From Chloroflexota bacterium (GTDB lineage Bacteria > Chloroflexota > Dehalococcoidia > Lucifugimonadales > UBA2962): a DNA stretch of 46,403 nt. A program made the translations under genes and the position numbers. The notes beneath the pieces are model-generated. The model was not told the DNA's origin and ran no database searches. It saw only the letters and a program-made list of their open reading frames with translations. The stretch is from the NCBI GenBank assembly GCA_003228095.2, contig QGNM01000010.1:1-46403 (forward strand), written 5' to 3'. Of this stretch, positions 7,737 to 16,408 are shown one piece after another (within the stretch, counting starts at the first letter, position 1; every line of letters begins with the position of its first letter).

Positions 7737-8982
7737 CCAAATCGTCAACAAGATTAAATCTAGGATGTCGTTTGACCTGAACTCTGGAGTAGCTAAAAAG
7801 AGATTAGCAGGGATCATAATTTTTGTAGTTATTTTGACGCTATTTTTTGTTTTTAACAGATTCCCTAAGTTAGATATCGTCGAAGGTGATCTAGAATCAA
7901 TAACCGGTCCTGTTATTGAATGTTTTCAAGGTTTTTGCATCGAAGCAGACCCTGATACTTCCTTTATATCTAGATGGGTGAATTTTTCTGTAACGTACTT
8001 AAGGTTAATAACTATTGGAATGACTTTTGCTTTTCTGGTTGCATCCCTCGTAGAGTCATTTTTATTACCACCTGGTTCAAGGCCTTGGTCAGGTGGTGGA
8101 CTATTGGGGCGAACACTTAAAGGCGCGCTACTTGGCCCATTAATGAATTTGTGCTCTGCATGCATCGTGCCAGTATCAACCTCTGTAAATAAGAGAGGAG
8201 CTGGCATAGAAGGAACAATAGCATTGGTACAAGGATCATCAACCATGAGTGTTCCTGCATTATTAATGGCTTCACTTGTGTTTGCCCCCCTTCTTGGAGT
8301 TAGCAGAATTATTATTAGTATCTTAAGCACGCTTTTAATAGGGCCTGCTGTTTATTGGATAGACCGAATTGGTGCATCAAATGAACTTCAAACTAATGAT
8401 GACCCTGGCGCAAATTTCCTAAACATTACTGAATCCCAATCATGGAAGATCGCTATGACCGAAGCTTTTAGAGATTGGGCAAAGGCTAGTTGTCTTTATT
8501 TAATCAAATTAGGCCCAATAATGACGATAGCAGGTTTCGGTAGTGGATTAGTAATTCAATGGATAAGCCCGCAAGTCATAGGCACATATTTTGGAAACCA
8601 TATTTTAGGCATAGCTATAGCTTCCACTCTTGGTATCCTCATAAATGTTCCCTTAATGTTTGAGATACCCCTTGTTGCTTTATTGTTACTGTTAGGTATG
8701 GAGGTCGCTCCAGCAGCAGCTTTGCTTTTCACTGCAGCAGCTGGAGGGCCAGTTACATTCTGGGGCTTATCACGGATTCTTGGAAGAAGAGCACTAGTAA
8801 GTTTCGTTTCGATTACATGGATTTTTGGGTTTATAGCAGGAGTAATTGTTTTACTTATTGCGCTTAATGTGCCTTCATTAGATTGGGGGTTCCGTCCAAC
8901 TACTACAGCTGCTGAGTATCGCGCAGCGGAGCGAACTTATGGACCTCTTTGGGGTGCTATCGAGGAAAATATAAATAAATAA
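7729..8982 (+). CDS. ArsP/DUF318-like membrane permease
   Basis: A 417-aa integral membrane protein with about eight to ten hydrophobic spans. It resembles the COG0701 permease family (ArsP, DUF318): the diagnostic block is PLMNLCSACIVPVSTSVNKRG (C142, C145) followed by a GSSTMSVPALL segment, where ArsP relatives have a CSC-type motif followed by an 'ATNP' stretch. ArsP exports trivalent organoarsenicals; other family members have no known cargo. A second cysteine pair, C65 and C70 (CFQGFC), lies in the first long hydrophilic loop. The second half repeats the span pattern (IAIASTLGILINVPLMFEIPL). The start overlaps the stop of the 48-aa membrane gene by eight bases. Transport of a thiol-reactive metalloid or other small compound is plausible but unproven. 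Confidence 0.75.
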   Translation: MTSQIVNKIKSRMSFDLNSGVAKKRLAGIIIFVVILTLFFVFNRFPKLDIVEGDLESITGPVIECFQGFCIEADPDTSFISRWVNFSVTYLRLITIGMTFAFLVASLVESFLLPPGSRPWSGGGLLGRTLKGALLGPLMNLCSACIVPVSTSVNKRGAGIEGTIALVQGSSTMSVPALLMASLVFAPLLGVSRIIISILSTLLIGPAVYWIDRIGASNELQTNDDPGANFLNITESQSWKIAMTEAFRDWAKASCLYLIKLGPIMTIAGFGSGLVIQWISPQVIGTYFGNHILGIAIASTLGILINVPLMFEIPLVALLLLLGMEVAPAAALLFTAAAGGPVTFWGLSRILGRRALVSFVSITWIFGFIAGVIVLLIALNVPSLDWGFRPTTTAAEYRAAERTYGPLWGAIEENINK

Positions 8983-8999
8983 ATATGGATTCACAATAA

Positions 9000-9042
9000 T
9001 TTACGAACATTTACCACTAAATGCTTGTTAAATGTTCGTAAA
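9000..9042. terminator. Hairpin between convergent genes, probable bidirectional terminator
   Basis: A perfect 14-bp inverted repeat with TTTACGAACATTTA at 9000-9013 and its complement at 9029-9042, loop 15 bases. It lies between the stop of the permease (8982, plus) and the stop of the lipoprotein (9087, minus). The stem is AT-rich and not followed by a long T-run, so a protein-binding site is an alternative. Confidence 0.45.
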
Positions 9043-9086
9043 GTTGACTAAAAAGTATTTATATTTACAAAAAACGTTATTTCTAG

Positions 9087-10094
9087 CTATGGAGCACGAT
9101 ATATCATCACCCCGTCAACCAAAGGAGGAGCTAGCACTTTGCCTCCGACCGCCCACACCCCACCATCAGAATCGATCCACACCGAATGAAACGCTTCAGA
9201 CAAATTAATCCCTGTATTTACTTTACTCCATCCGTTATTATCGCGCTTAAGAACGGTTCCCCGAATTCCCACAGCGTAACCGATTTCCTCTTTGACACGA
9301 ACCCCAATGATGTGAGGTGTCTCTTTGAGTGATATCTCTTTCCAAGCGTTTTTCTGATATTCCAGTATTTTTCCTTGTTCTCCCGAACCACCTACAATAA
9401 TGGCAATTTCGTTATTTCCGTGTATTGTAAACAGGGTTCGGTTTGTAATACCTGATTGCTCCAATAATGTGCCATTTTTATAATTCAGTATTACTCCCCC
9501 AGTTCCTATAATCCACACATCATTACTGTCATTCCCCCAAACTTTAAACATTGAATGGTTTATCTTGATTCTTTCAGGTAATTGAGTCAGTTCAAACCAT
9601 TTATCACCTGTGTATCTCCACACAAACCCACCATCGATTACATTTCCTCCGACAGCCCATAAATCATTAGGGGTTGTGCCCCAAATACCATACACAGTAG
9701 CACGACCTGGAGTTTCCATAAGCTTCATTACATCTCCATCCTGTCGCAAAATCATGCCATTTTCCCCGCCCATAAATATGGGGCCGTCGTCAAAACCAAA
9801 AACCCACCAAAGATCGCCAGTTCTGCCTGTGCTTATCCTTGACCATTTGCCTTGCTGGCGATGTAAAACCATCGGGCCAATGCCATCTCCGCTGTCTGCT
9901 CCTACAATCCAGATGTCATCAGCATCGGAGCCCCAGATTGAGATTAACGCTGCTGGCAACCCGGCATCCACGATCTCCCATTTTCCTACTTCATCTACCA
10001 GTAAGTTGTCTCCGGAACACCCGACAGCAAAAACTGATAAACAGGTAAGAAATATGACTATTTGTAATTTTTTGATAAATGGGAGATTAAACAT
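9087..10094 (-). CDS. Lipoprotein with seven WG/DxWxVG repeats, probable beta-propeller
   Basis: A 335-aa exported protein of unknown function. An N-terminal signal peptide ends in a lipobox (FAVGC, C26), so it is probably a membrane-anchored lipoprotein. The mature part carries repeats roughly 40 residues apart: clear copies at residues 54-65 (WGSDADDIWIVG), 138-149 (WGTTPNDLWAVG), 186-197 (WGNDSNDVWIIG) and 306-317 (WIDSDGGVWAVG), and weaker ones near 96, 224 and 265. Seven evenly spaced units suggest a seven-bladed beta-propeller. Similar WG...DVWAVG repeats occur in secreted proteins of other bacteria without known activity. Its start is 15 bases from the stop of the O-methyltransferase gene on the same strand, so the two are likely co-transcribed. 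Confidence 0.75.
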   Translation of the reverse strand: MFNLPFIKKLQIVIFLTCLSVFAVGCSGDNLLVDEVGKWEIVDAGLPAALISIWGSDADDIWIVGADSGDGIGPMVLHRQQGKWSRISTGRTGDLWWVFGFDDGPIFMGGENGMILRQDGDVMKLMETPGRATVYGIWGTTPNDLWAVGGNVIDGGFVWRYTGDKWFELTQLPERIKINHSMFKVWGNDSNDVWIIGTGGVILNYKNGTLLEQSGITNRTLFTIHGNNEIAIIVGGSGEQGKILEYQKNAWKEISLKETPHIIGVRVKEEIGYAVGIRGTVLKRDNNGWSKVNTGINLSEAFHSVWIDSDGGVWAVGGKVLAPPLVDGVMIYRAP

Positions 10095-10109
10095 AATTTA
10101 AATATATTT

Positions 10110-10751
10110 TCAATTAAGGGCTCGAGTAACGAGCATCACTCCATCTCTAATCGGCAACATAACATGTTTAACCCGAACATCACCATTAATATGATCGTTA
10201 AGTCCAGCTATTGCGATATCAGTTTCGTCTTTTGGATTTAAAACTCTACCTCCCCAAAGGACATTGTCTATAACTATTAAGCCGCTGTCCGATAATAACT
10301 CAAGTGATCTTTCATAATATGCACTATAATTTTCTTTGTCCGCGTCTATAAAAATCATATCGAACGTACCCTGTAATTCAAGCATTGTGTCCAGTGCGGA
10401 ACCCAGGTTTTGCTTAATTTTCTTACCATGCTTAGATTTTAGAAAAAATTCATTCGCTATTGCAGCAGTTTCTTGATCAATGTCACAGGTAATGATTTCA
10501 CCATCATCAGGTAACGCAGCGGCCATCATTTGAGCTGAAAACCCTGTGAAAGTGCCTATCTCTAGAATTCTTTTAGCCCTTGTGCAAATCACAAGTAATT
10601 GAAGAAAAGTCCCCTCAATTGGGCCAGAAAGCATCATTGCATCATCGCGTGTTGCTTTTGTTAATTTGATTAGATCATTTAAATAATCTGGCAACTTCGA
10701 TGTATGTTGTACTGAATAATCCTCTATCTCTTCTGGCACAAATGTTAGCAT
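10110..10751 (-). CDS. SAM-dependent O-methyltransferase (caffeoyl-CoA OMT-like)
   Basis: A 213-aa class I methyltransferase of the Methyltransf_3 (catechol/caffeoyl-CoA O-methyltransferase) type. Motif I is ILEIGTFTGFSA (about residues 63-74), followed by the acidic ITCDID. The metal-binding region is DMIFIDADKENY and then VIDNVLWGG, both hallmarks of the divalent-cation-dependent family. An AAGGGA element lies just before the ATG. Expected chemistry is methyl transfer from S-adenosylmethionine to a hydroxyl of a small phenolic or similar acceptor; the acceptor is unknown. It is the first gene of a probable operon with the propeller lipoprotein downstream. Confidence 0.92.
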   Translation of the reverse strand: MLTFVPEEIEDYSVQHTSKLPDYLNDLIKLTKATRDDAMMLSGPIEGTFLQLLVICTRAKRILEIGTFTGFSAQMMAAALPDDGEIITCDIDQETAAIANEFFLKSKHGKKIKQNLGSALDTMLELQGTFDMIFIDADKENYSAYYERSLELLSDSGLIVIDNVLWGGRVLNPKDETDIAIAGLNDHINGDVRVKHVMLPIRDGVMLVTRALN

Positions 10752-10781
10752 TTAATTCCCTTATTACTAATTAATAAAAAC

Positions 10782-10809
10782 TTGCTGCATCAAAGTGTAT
10801 ACATATAAT
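10782..10809 (+). promoter_or_regulatory. Candidate promoter of the 1518-aa membrane protein gene
   Basis: TTGCTG at 10782-10787 and a perfect TATAAT at 10804-10809 are 16 bases apart, in the divergent gap between the methyltransferase and the large membrane protein. This would leave a leader of about 75 bases. The -35 box is poor, so the call rests mainly on the -10 box. Confidence 0.35.
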
Positions 10810-10889
10810 AATCTTAAGTCGTTCTATCTAAAGTATTTAATTTGGTATTTAATATTAAAAGCGACAAATGATTTCAATGAAAGAAACGA

Positions 10890-13800
10890 ATGACAAAGTT
10901 AGCTGAAAACCTAAACTCAATATTAATCTTAGCCAAGAAGCATTTTTATATGATCGCTGTTTTAGCGACAATAGCTTTAGCTTTATCGGTAAGGTTATAC
11001 GGTATTAATTGGGACGATGGCATTGCATTTACACCTCACCCTGATGAGCGAGCAATATTATTTAAGGTAGCCGAAATATCCCCAGTCAAAACGAGTGAAT
11101 TTTCCTCTCTATTTAACGCCAATGAAAGTTCTTGGAATCCTCATTGGTTTGCTTATGGTTCTTTGCCGATATACCTAATCAAAACAATAGAATCAATATC
11201 AGAAGCGATATCAAGGCCAGGAATAACAGATCTAAGAATAACTGGTCGCCTAGTTTCCACTATCGCTGACATAGTCACTTTAATAACTATATATATTCTT
11301 GGTTCCCGTTTATACAGTCGGAAAGTAGGGCTTATTGCTTGTGGGTTTATCGCATTAGCTGTGTTGCATATCCAATTAAGTCACTTTTTTACTGTAGACA
11401 CATTACAAGCTATGTTTGCTGCAATAACTATATTCTTTTTATATCGAGTGGCCAGATTCGGAGGATTAATAAATTCGATACTCGCTGGTTTATTTATAGG
11501 ATTTGGTTTAGCAACGAAGGCTAGCCAGCTGCCTATTTTATTGGCTTTTGCAGTAGCTCATTTTATGTGGTTAATGAACTTAAGTGGCGACAGTGAACGC
11601 CAATCACACAGTTTTCAAGACAGGCTTAAAGACGTATTTATAAATGCGTTCGCCGGAATGTTTACGGCAGTTGCAGCGTTCTTTTTGACACAGCCATATG
11701 CTTTCTTAGATTGGAAACAATTTCATTCAGATTTTACCGAACAATCTGAAATGGTTAGAAGGATACGTGACTATCCTTACACCAGACAGTACATTAACAG
11801 CCAGCCTTACTTATATTTTATTCGTCAACATATTGTCTGGGGCCTTGGTATTCCATTAGGGGTAATCGCCTGGACAGGGCTAATATTTGCAGCAATACGA
11901 GGGCTGGAATATCGCAGAGCGATTTTGTATGGCTTGATAGGAATTGTAATGCCTGCTGGAATTTTAATATGGTCCAACGATATTAAAGTCGTCATTGTAG
12001 CTTCAGCACTCGCAATCTTATCTTTATTAATAACGCTTCCTTTCAGGCCAGCCAAAAATCGTTTAGACGTAGTCATATTATCGTGGGTTTTACCATATTT
12101 AATAATTACTGGATCGCTAGAAGTAAAATTTATGCGCTACATGATTCCGGTGACTCCATTTTTGATCTTATTTCGATCACAAATGTTAGTTAGTTTCTGG
12201 CATACATCGTTAGATTATTTAAGAAAACTTAAATATCCACACTATCTTTATAAATACCTGAAGGCCTGTTTGGTTTTGGCAGGGATAATCTTAACTTTAT
12301 TTAGTATTTTTTATTCGATTTCATATCTTTCAATCTACTCTAAGCCCCATACAGCCGTTCGCGCTTCTGAATGGATTCAGGCAAATCTACCTAAAAACAG
12401 TGTGCTGCTGAAAGAACATTGGGAAGAAGGCCTGCCAGATCTACATGGCTATCAGATTGAAGAATTACCGATGTATGACCCCGACGTCGACCCGAAAATA
12501 AATACTATTTCAAATCAGATGGCTAAAGCAGATGCATTGATTTTATATTCTGATCGATTATATGGAACTATACCCAGGTTACCTGACAGATATCCAAAAA
12601 GTTCAAGCTATTATCAACTTTTATTTTCAGGACAATTAGGTTATCAGTTAGCAAACTATCAAACTGCATATCCAAATTTAATGGGCGTTACTTTTATCCA
12701 CGACAGTTTTGCTAGACCCGACATGCCTTTACCGAACAATTTTGAGGGGTTCAATAGTCAAGTGGTTTCGGTAAATTTAGGACATTCTGACGAGAGTTTT
12801 TCTGTATATGACCACCCAACAGTATTGATCTTTATTAATTCTAAAAAATATGATTCTAATACTATCAGGCAACTTATTGAGGCTAATTACCAAGATTCTT
12901 ATTTAGTTAACAAAAAATCTATTTCACCTTTATACAGCCAAAGTAACCTCAATAAACAATTGGAGGGAGGGTCCCATTCAGAAATATTCAAGACGGATGC
13001 TTGGACGAGTAAATACCCTGTTTTCACCTGGGTCATTCTTATTGAAGGATTGATGTTATTGGCTTTTCCGATAACTTTTTTTGTAATGAGGTCATTACCA
13101 GACAAAGGCTTCATGTTTTCGAGAATAATTGGTATTTTGATTACCTCTATAATTGTTTGGCTTCTAGCAAGTAGCCAATGGTTGCCCTTTAACCATGTAA
13201 CTATCACATTGGCATTCGTTATTCTCGGCTTAACTTCGCTTATTATTTTTATTTTAAATAAAAATAATATTTGTCAGTTTTTAAGAAATGAGTGGAAGCT
13301 TTTATTAGTTACGGAATGCTTGTTTCTTCTCGCATTTTTCATCTTCCTCACAATTAGAATGGCGAACCCTGACTTATGGCATCCTTTTAGAGGCGGCGAA
13401 AAGCCCATGGACTTAGCATACTTAAACGCTATCGTTAAATCGACCATTATGCCTCCATACGACCCGTGGTTTTCCGGCGGATTTTTAAACTATTATTACT
13501 TTGGCCAGTTCATGGTTGCAATGTTCATCAAGGCAACCGCGATTGAAATTAGGACTGCATATAATTTAGCGATACCTTTATTTTTTGCTTTGACTGTCAC
13601 TGGGTCTTTCAGTATTGGATACAATTTAGCTGCATGTTCCGAGTCATCCTGGAATAAAGTCCAATCTAGCATTTCAAATAGATCAAAATTCTTGAACCCA
13701 TATTTTGCTGGCTTTATGGCTGCGATTTTAGTTGGCGTGATAGGAAACCTGAATGGAATAATACAGTTAATTTATTCCTTTATTAATATCACCAAAGGGG

Positions 13801-15446
13801 TACCTGCCAAAACCTTTGATTTTTGGCAATCAAGTCGCATGATGCCGCCTGATCCACCTGGGTTTGAAATAACGGAATTTCCCTTTTTCTCATTTCTTTT
13901 TGCCGACCTACACGCACATATGATTGCGATCCCTTTTACACTTTTAGCTTTGGCTTTGGCCCTAGCTTTAGTGCTGAATAAAGACCATACTGGCAAATCA
14001 AGACTTATGATCATGGCTGGAGAATCTGTACAGAACTTAGTTGTAATTACTATGTTAGCAATATCAATAGGTGTTCTCAGGGTAATTAATACTTGGGATT
14101 ATCCAACATATTTAATTATTGGGATTGCCGCAATAATTACTTCTAACTATTTTAGATACTCAACCTTAAGTGTCTCAATGGCCTTGAGATCAATGTTTCA
14201 CTGTGGACTTTTAGTGTTAATCGGCTATTTGGTATTCATTCCTTTCCACAGCAATTATCAATCTTTTTTCTCGACTATAGAATCTACAACTAACACGACG
14301 GTCTTATGGCAATTCTTAGCTATTAATGGATTATTTATATTTATACTTGGATCTTTTTATTTGAATGAACTTCGCAATATTTTTGCCAGTAGTAGCTCAG
14401 CCAGTTTTGGCCAGCACAACACTTTACAAAATTATTTATCACGTTTAAACAAAAATATGGGTTTTATTAAATATCTATGGATAACTTTAATATTATTGAT
14501 TATTGGTGCAGTGTCGTACGGATTAGTTGTCAACACGGGAAGTACGGTTCCGTTTTTGCTAGGGATGGCCTTAATAGTCTTCGCAGTTGGAATAACTAAA
14601 ATCATAAGAAGGGAGCACACCTATCGTTCAGAAGTCTTCGTCACTATAATCTCGATGATCGCTTTATTATTGGCAATTGGATTAGATTTTTATAGGGTGG
14701 AAGGTGACATTGATCGCATGAATTCGGTTTTTAAAATATACCTGCAAATCTGGGTCCTTTTTGCAGTAGCATCTTCTTACGCTATATGGCGCTTAGTAAA
14801 TAGTAATAAGAATGTCTTTCAGTCATATAGTATTTCCTCAAAAATCAGACTCAACCCTTCTTTAATTCTCTGGTCCTTGATATTAGTAGCCCTGTTTGCA
14901 TCTTCTTTAATTTATCCGATACTTGGTACACAAGACAGAATAAATGATCGGTTCGATTCATCAAATAAGAGCTTAAGTTTAGATGGAATGGCTTACATGA
15001 AATCGTCTGAGTTTACTGATGAAATGGGCACCCTAAATTTAAGACATGATTACGAAGCTATTATATGGCTTCAAAATAATATCTCAGGCTCTCCAATAAT
15101 AATGGAAGGGCATGCTCCGGCGTACCGTTGGGGCAATCGAATCTCTATCTACACTGGTTTGCCAACAGTTATAGGGTGGAAATGGCATCAAGAGCAACAA
15201 CGATGGGGCTATCGTGACAAAGTAGATGAAAGAATTCGTGACGTTGACACATTCTACTCAACTACTGAAATGCATACAGCAAAAAGCATTATTGAAGAAT
15301 ATGGAATCAGTTATATATACGTAGGTGAGCTTGAGCATTTGTACTATCCAGAAAAAGGATTAGATAAATTTCAGTCTAACTTAGATGGTTTACTAGAACC
15401 GGTTTACAAAGGTGGCAAAGTAACTATATATCGAGTTAAAAGCTAG
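10890..15446 (+). CDS. Giant membrane protein: GT-C (GT39-like) module fused to DUF2298/'YYY' module
   Basis: A 1518-aa polytopic membrane protein with more than twenty hydrophobic spans in two halves. Residues 1 to about 640 look like a GT-C glycosyltransferase (ArnT/PMT class): one span, then an acidic external loop with WDDG (42-43) and HPDER (50-54), many spans and a soluble part around 470-700. After about residue 720 comes the DUF2298 ('Chlor_Arch_YYY') module, marked by WHPFRGGEKPMDLAYLNA and the namesake NYYYFGQ near residue 867, then DRMNSVFKIYLQIW near 1273 and an extracytoplasmic tail. Related proteins in Chloroflexi and archaea are thought to act on lipid-linked sugars or in surface glycosylation, but no activity is settled. 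The end overlaps the facing flavin-reductase gene by four bases (CTAG). Confidence 0.8.
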   Translation: MTKLAENLNSILILAKKHFYMIAVLATIALALSVRLYGINWDDGIAFTPHPDERAILFKVAEISPVKTSEFSSLFNANESSWNPHWFAYGSLPIYLIKTIESISEAISRPGITDLRITGRLVSTIADIVTLITIYILGSRLYSRKVGLIACGFIALAVLHIQLSHFFTVDTLQAMFAAITIFFLYRVARFGGLINSILAGLFIGFGLATKASQLPILLAFAVAHFMWLMNLSGDSERQSHSFQDRLKDVFINAFAGMFTAVAAFFLTQPYAFLDWKQFHSDFTEQSEMVRRIRDYPYTRQYINSQPYLYFIRQHIVWGLGIPLGVIAWTGLIFAAIRGLEYRRAILYGLIGIVMPAGILIWSNDIKVVIVASALAILSLLITLPFRPAKNRLDVVILSWVLPYLIITGSLEVKFMRYMIPVTPFLILFRSQMLVSFWHTSLDYLRKLKYPHYLYKYLKACLVLAGIILTLFSIFYSISYLSIYSKPHTAVRASEWIQANLPKNSVLLKEHWEEGLPDLHGYQIEELPMYDPDVDPKINTISNQMAKADALILYSDRLYGTIPRLPDRYPKSSSYYQLLFSGQLGYQLANYQTAYPNLMGVTFIHDSFARPDMPLPNNFEGFNSQVVSVNLGHSDESFSVYDHPTVLIFINSKKYDSNTIRQLIEANYQDSYLVNKKSISPLYSQSNLNKQLEGGSHSEIFKTDAWTSKYPVFTWVILIEGLMLLAFPITFFVMRSLPDKGFMFSRIIGILITSIIVWLLASSQWLPFNHVTITLAFVILGLTSLIIFILNKNNICQFLRNEWKLLLVTECLFLLAFFIFLTIRMANPDLWHPFRGGEKPMDLAYLNAIVKSTIMPPYDPWFSGGFLNYYYFGQFMVAMFIKATAIEIRTAYNLAIPLFFALTVTGSFSIGYNLAACSESSWNKVQSSISNRSKFLNPYFAGFMAAILVGVIGNLNGIIQLIYSFINITKGVPAKTFDFWQSSRMMPPDPPGFEITEFPFFSFLFADLHAHMIAIPFTLLALALALALVLNKDHTGKSRLMIMAGESVQNLVVITMLAISIGVLRVINTWDYPTYLIIGIAAIITSNYFRYSTLSVSMALRSMFHCGLLVLIGYLVFIPFHSNYQSFFSTIESTTNTTVLWQFLAINGLFIFILGSFYLNELRNIFASSSSASFGQHNTLQNYLSRLNKNMGFIKYLWITLILLIIGAVSYGLVVNTGSTVPFLLGMALIVFAVGITKIIRREHTYRSEVFVTIISMIALLLAIGLDFYRVEGDIDRMNSVFKIYLQIWVLFAVASSYAIWRLVNSNKNVFQSYSISSKIRLNPSLILWSLILVALFASSLIYPILGTQDRINDRFDSSNKSLSLDGMAYMKSSEFTDEMGTLNLRHDYEAIIWLQNNISGSPIIMEGHAPAYRWGNRISIYTGLPTVIGWKWHQEQQRWGYRDKVDERIRDVDTFYSTTEMHTAKSIIEEYGISYIYVGELEHLYYPEKGLDKFQSNLDGLLEPVYKGGKVTIYRVKS

Positions 15447-15946
15447 CTCCAATTCGGCGCTAGTCCATCATGCGCAAGTTCGTTAAACATCGATTCATAA
15501 AACAATAAAGGCTTACCGGCTCCACTTGTTATATCAACTACTTTACCGATATATATAGTGTGGTCTCCCTGGATAATTTCTTCATGTACATGACAATCTA
15601 TAAATGCTATGCAATCTGCTATTTTAGCTGACCCCTTTTTACCAAAAATAAGTTCACAAGGGGGCTCCCCTATACGTTTCTCTGGGCGACGGGCGTAATA
15701 TTCAGCCACAGCAGTTTGGTTATGATTCAAGATGTTTATAGAAAATTTTCCGGTTTCTTTAATTCTTTTATAAGTATTTCTGCTATGGTCAACGCAAACT
15801 AAGACTAACATTGGATCAAGTGACACGGAAGTAATCCCATTAGCAGCCATCCCGTGAACAGCTCCTGTATCATCTCTTGAAATTATCACAGAAACACCTG
15901 TGGCAAATTTTGACCAGGCTTTTCTGTATTGATCAATGTCGGGCAC
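15443..15946 (-). CDS. Flavin reductase-like FMN-binding split-barrel protein
   Basis: Member of the flavin-reductase-like family (FMN-binding split barrel), 167 residues. Diagnostic stretches are KFATGVSVIISRD, GMAANGITSVSLDPMLVLVCV and KTGKFSINIL-like KETGKFSINILNHNQ; the C-terminus holds IYIGKVVDITSGAGKPLLFY. Such proteins reduce FMN or FAD with NAD(P)H and supply it to a two-component monooxygenase, or bind flavin themselves. Start choice: the open frame begins at GTG 15964, but TAGGAG lies inside that extension, about eight bases before a second GTG at 15946 (MPDIDQYRKAW...), so 15946 is preferred. No partner monooxygenase is adjacent; the LLM enzyme at 6600-7427 is one possible client. 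Confidence 0.88.
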   Translation of the reverse strand: MPDIDQYRKAWSKFATGVSVIISRDDTGAVHGMAANGITSVSLDPMLVLVCVDHSRNTYKRIKETGKFSINILNHNQTAVAEYYARRPEKRIGEPPCELIFGKKGSAKIADCIAFIDCHVHEEIIQGDHTIYIGKVVDITSGAGKPLLFYESMFNELAHDGLAPNWS

Positions 15947-16051
15947 TTTATTTTCTCCTATCACTTACGTTGCAAACTGGATTATAGCGTAAATGATTGA
16001 CATACTTTAATATTCGACCCTAGAATCACAATACATTGAGCAAGGCTAAGA

Positions 16052-16294
16052 GTGTCAACTAAAGCTTACATTTTAATTGAAACCGCTGTCGGTAAAAGTA
16101 AATCGGTATCTGACCAATTACGAGAAATCAGCAGTGTTGTACGTGTGGATGCAGTTACCGGTCCCTACGACATTATTGCTGTGGTAAACGCTCCTAATTT
16201 AACTATCGTAGGGGACTTAGTCACATCTCAAATACATGTTATCGACGGAATTATTAGAACCATTACATGTTTATCAATGGGATCTGGAAATTAA
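16052..16294 (+). CDS. Stand-alone Lrp/AsnC ligand-binding (RAM) domain protein
   Basis: An 80-aa protein consisting only of the alpha-beta ligand-binding domain of Lrp/AsnC regulators, without the N-terminal helix-turn-helix. Diagnostic features are the opening strand AYILIETAVGK, the VDAVTGPYDIIAVV block and the closing TITCLSM strand. Such single-domain proteins form oligomers that sense amino acids or modulate full-length Lrp proteins. The start is GTG 16052 with a weak AAGG upstream. It precedes the DHDPS-family gene by 114 bases on the same strand. What it controls is not visible; no full-length Lrp is in the window. Confidence 0.85.
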   Translation: MSTKAYILIETAVGKSKSVSDQLREISSVVRVDAVTGPYDIIAVVNAPNLTIVGDLVTSQIHVIDGIIRTITCLSMGSGN

Positions 16295-16370
16295 GCTTGT
16301 TTTTAAATATTGTCTATTTGGTAACCTGACTAAAATGTCAATAAATTTTTTGGCAAATTAGAATATGCGA

Positions 16371-16386
16371 TAATTGTAAACAATTA
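16371..16386. promoter_or_regulatory. Small inverted repeat upstream of the DHDPS-family gene
   Basis: TAATTGT and ACAATTA flank two bases, forming a 7-2-7 symmetric site 22 bases before the TTG start. It could be an operator overlapping the promoter. The sequence is AT-rich, so chance is a real alternative. Confidence 0.25.
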
Positions 16387-16408
16387 ATAATTAATTAGGG
16401 GTTTAAAT

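Noticed and set aside
16350-16374. TTGGCA ... GATAAT as promoter for the DHDPS-family gene
   Set aside because: The spacer is only 13 bases, too short for a housekeeping promoter.
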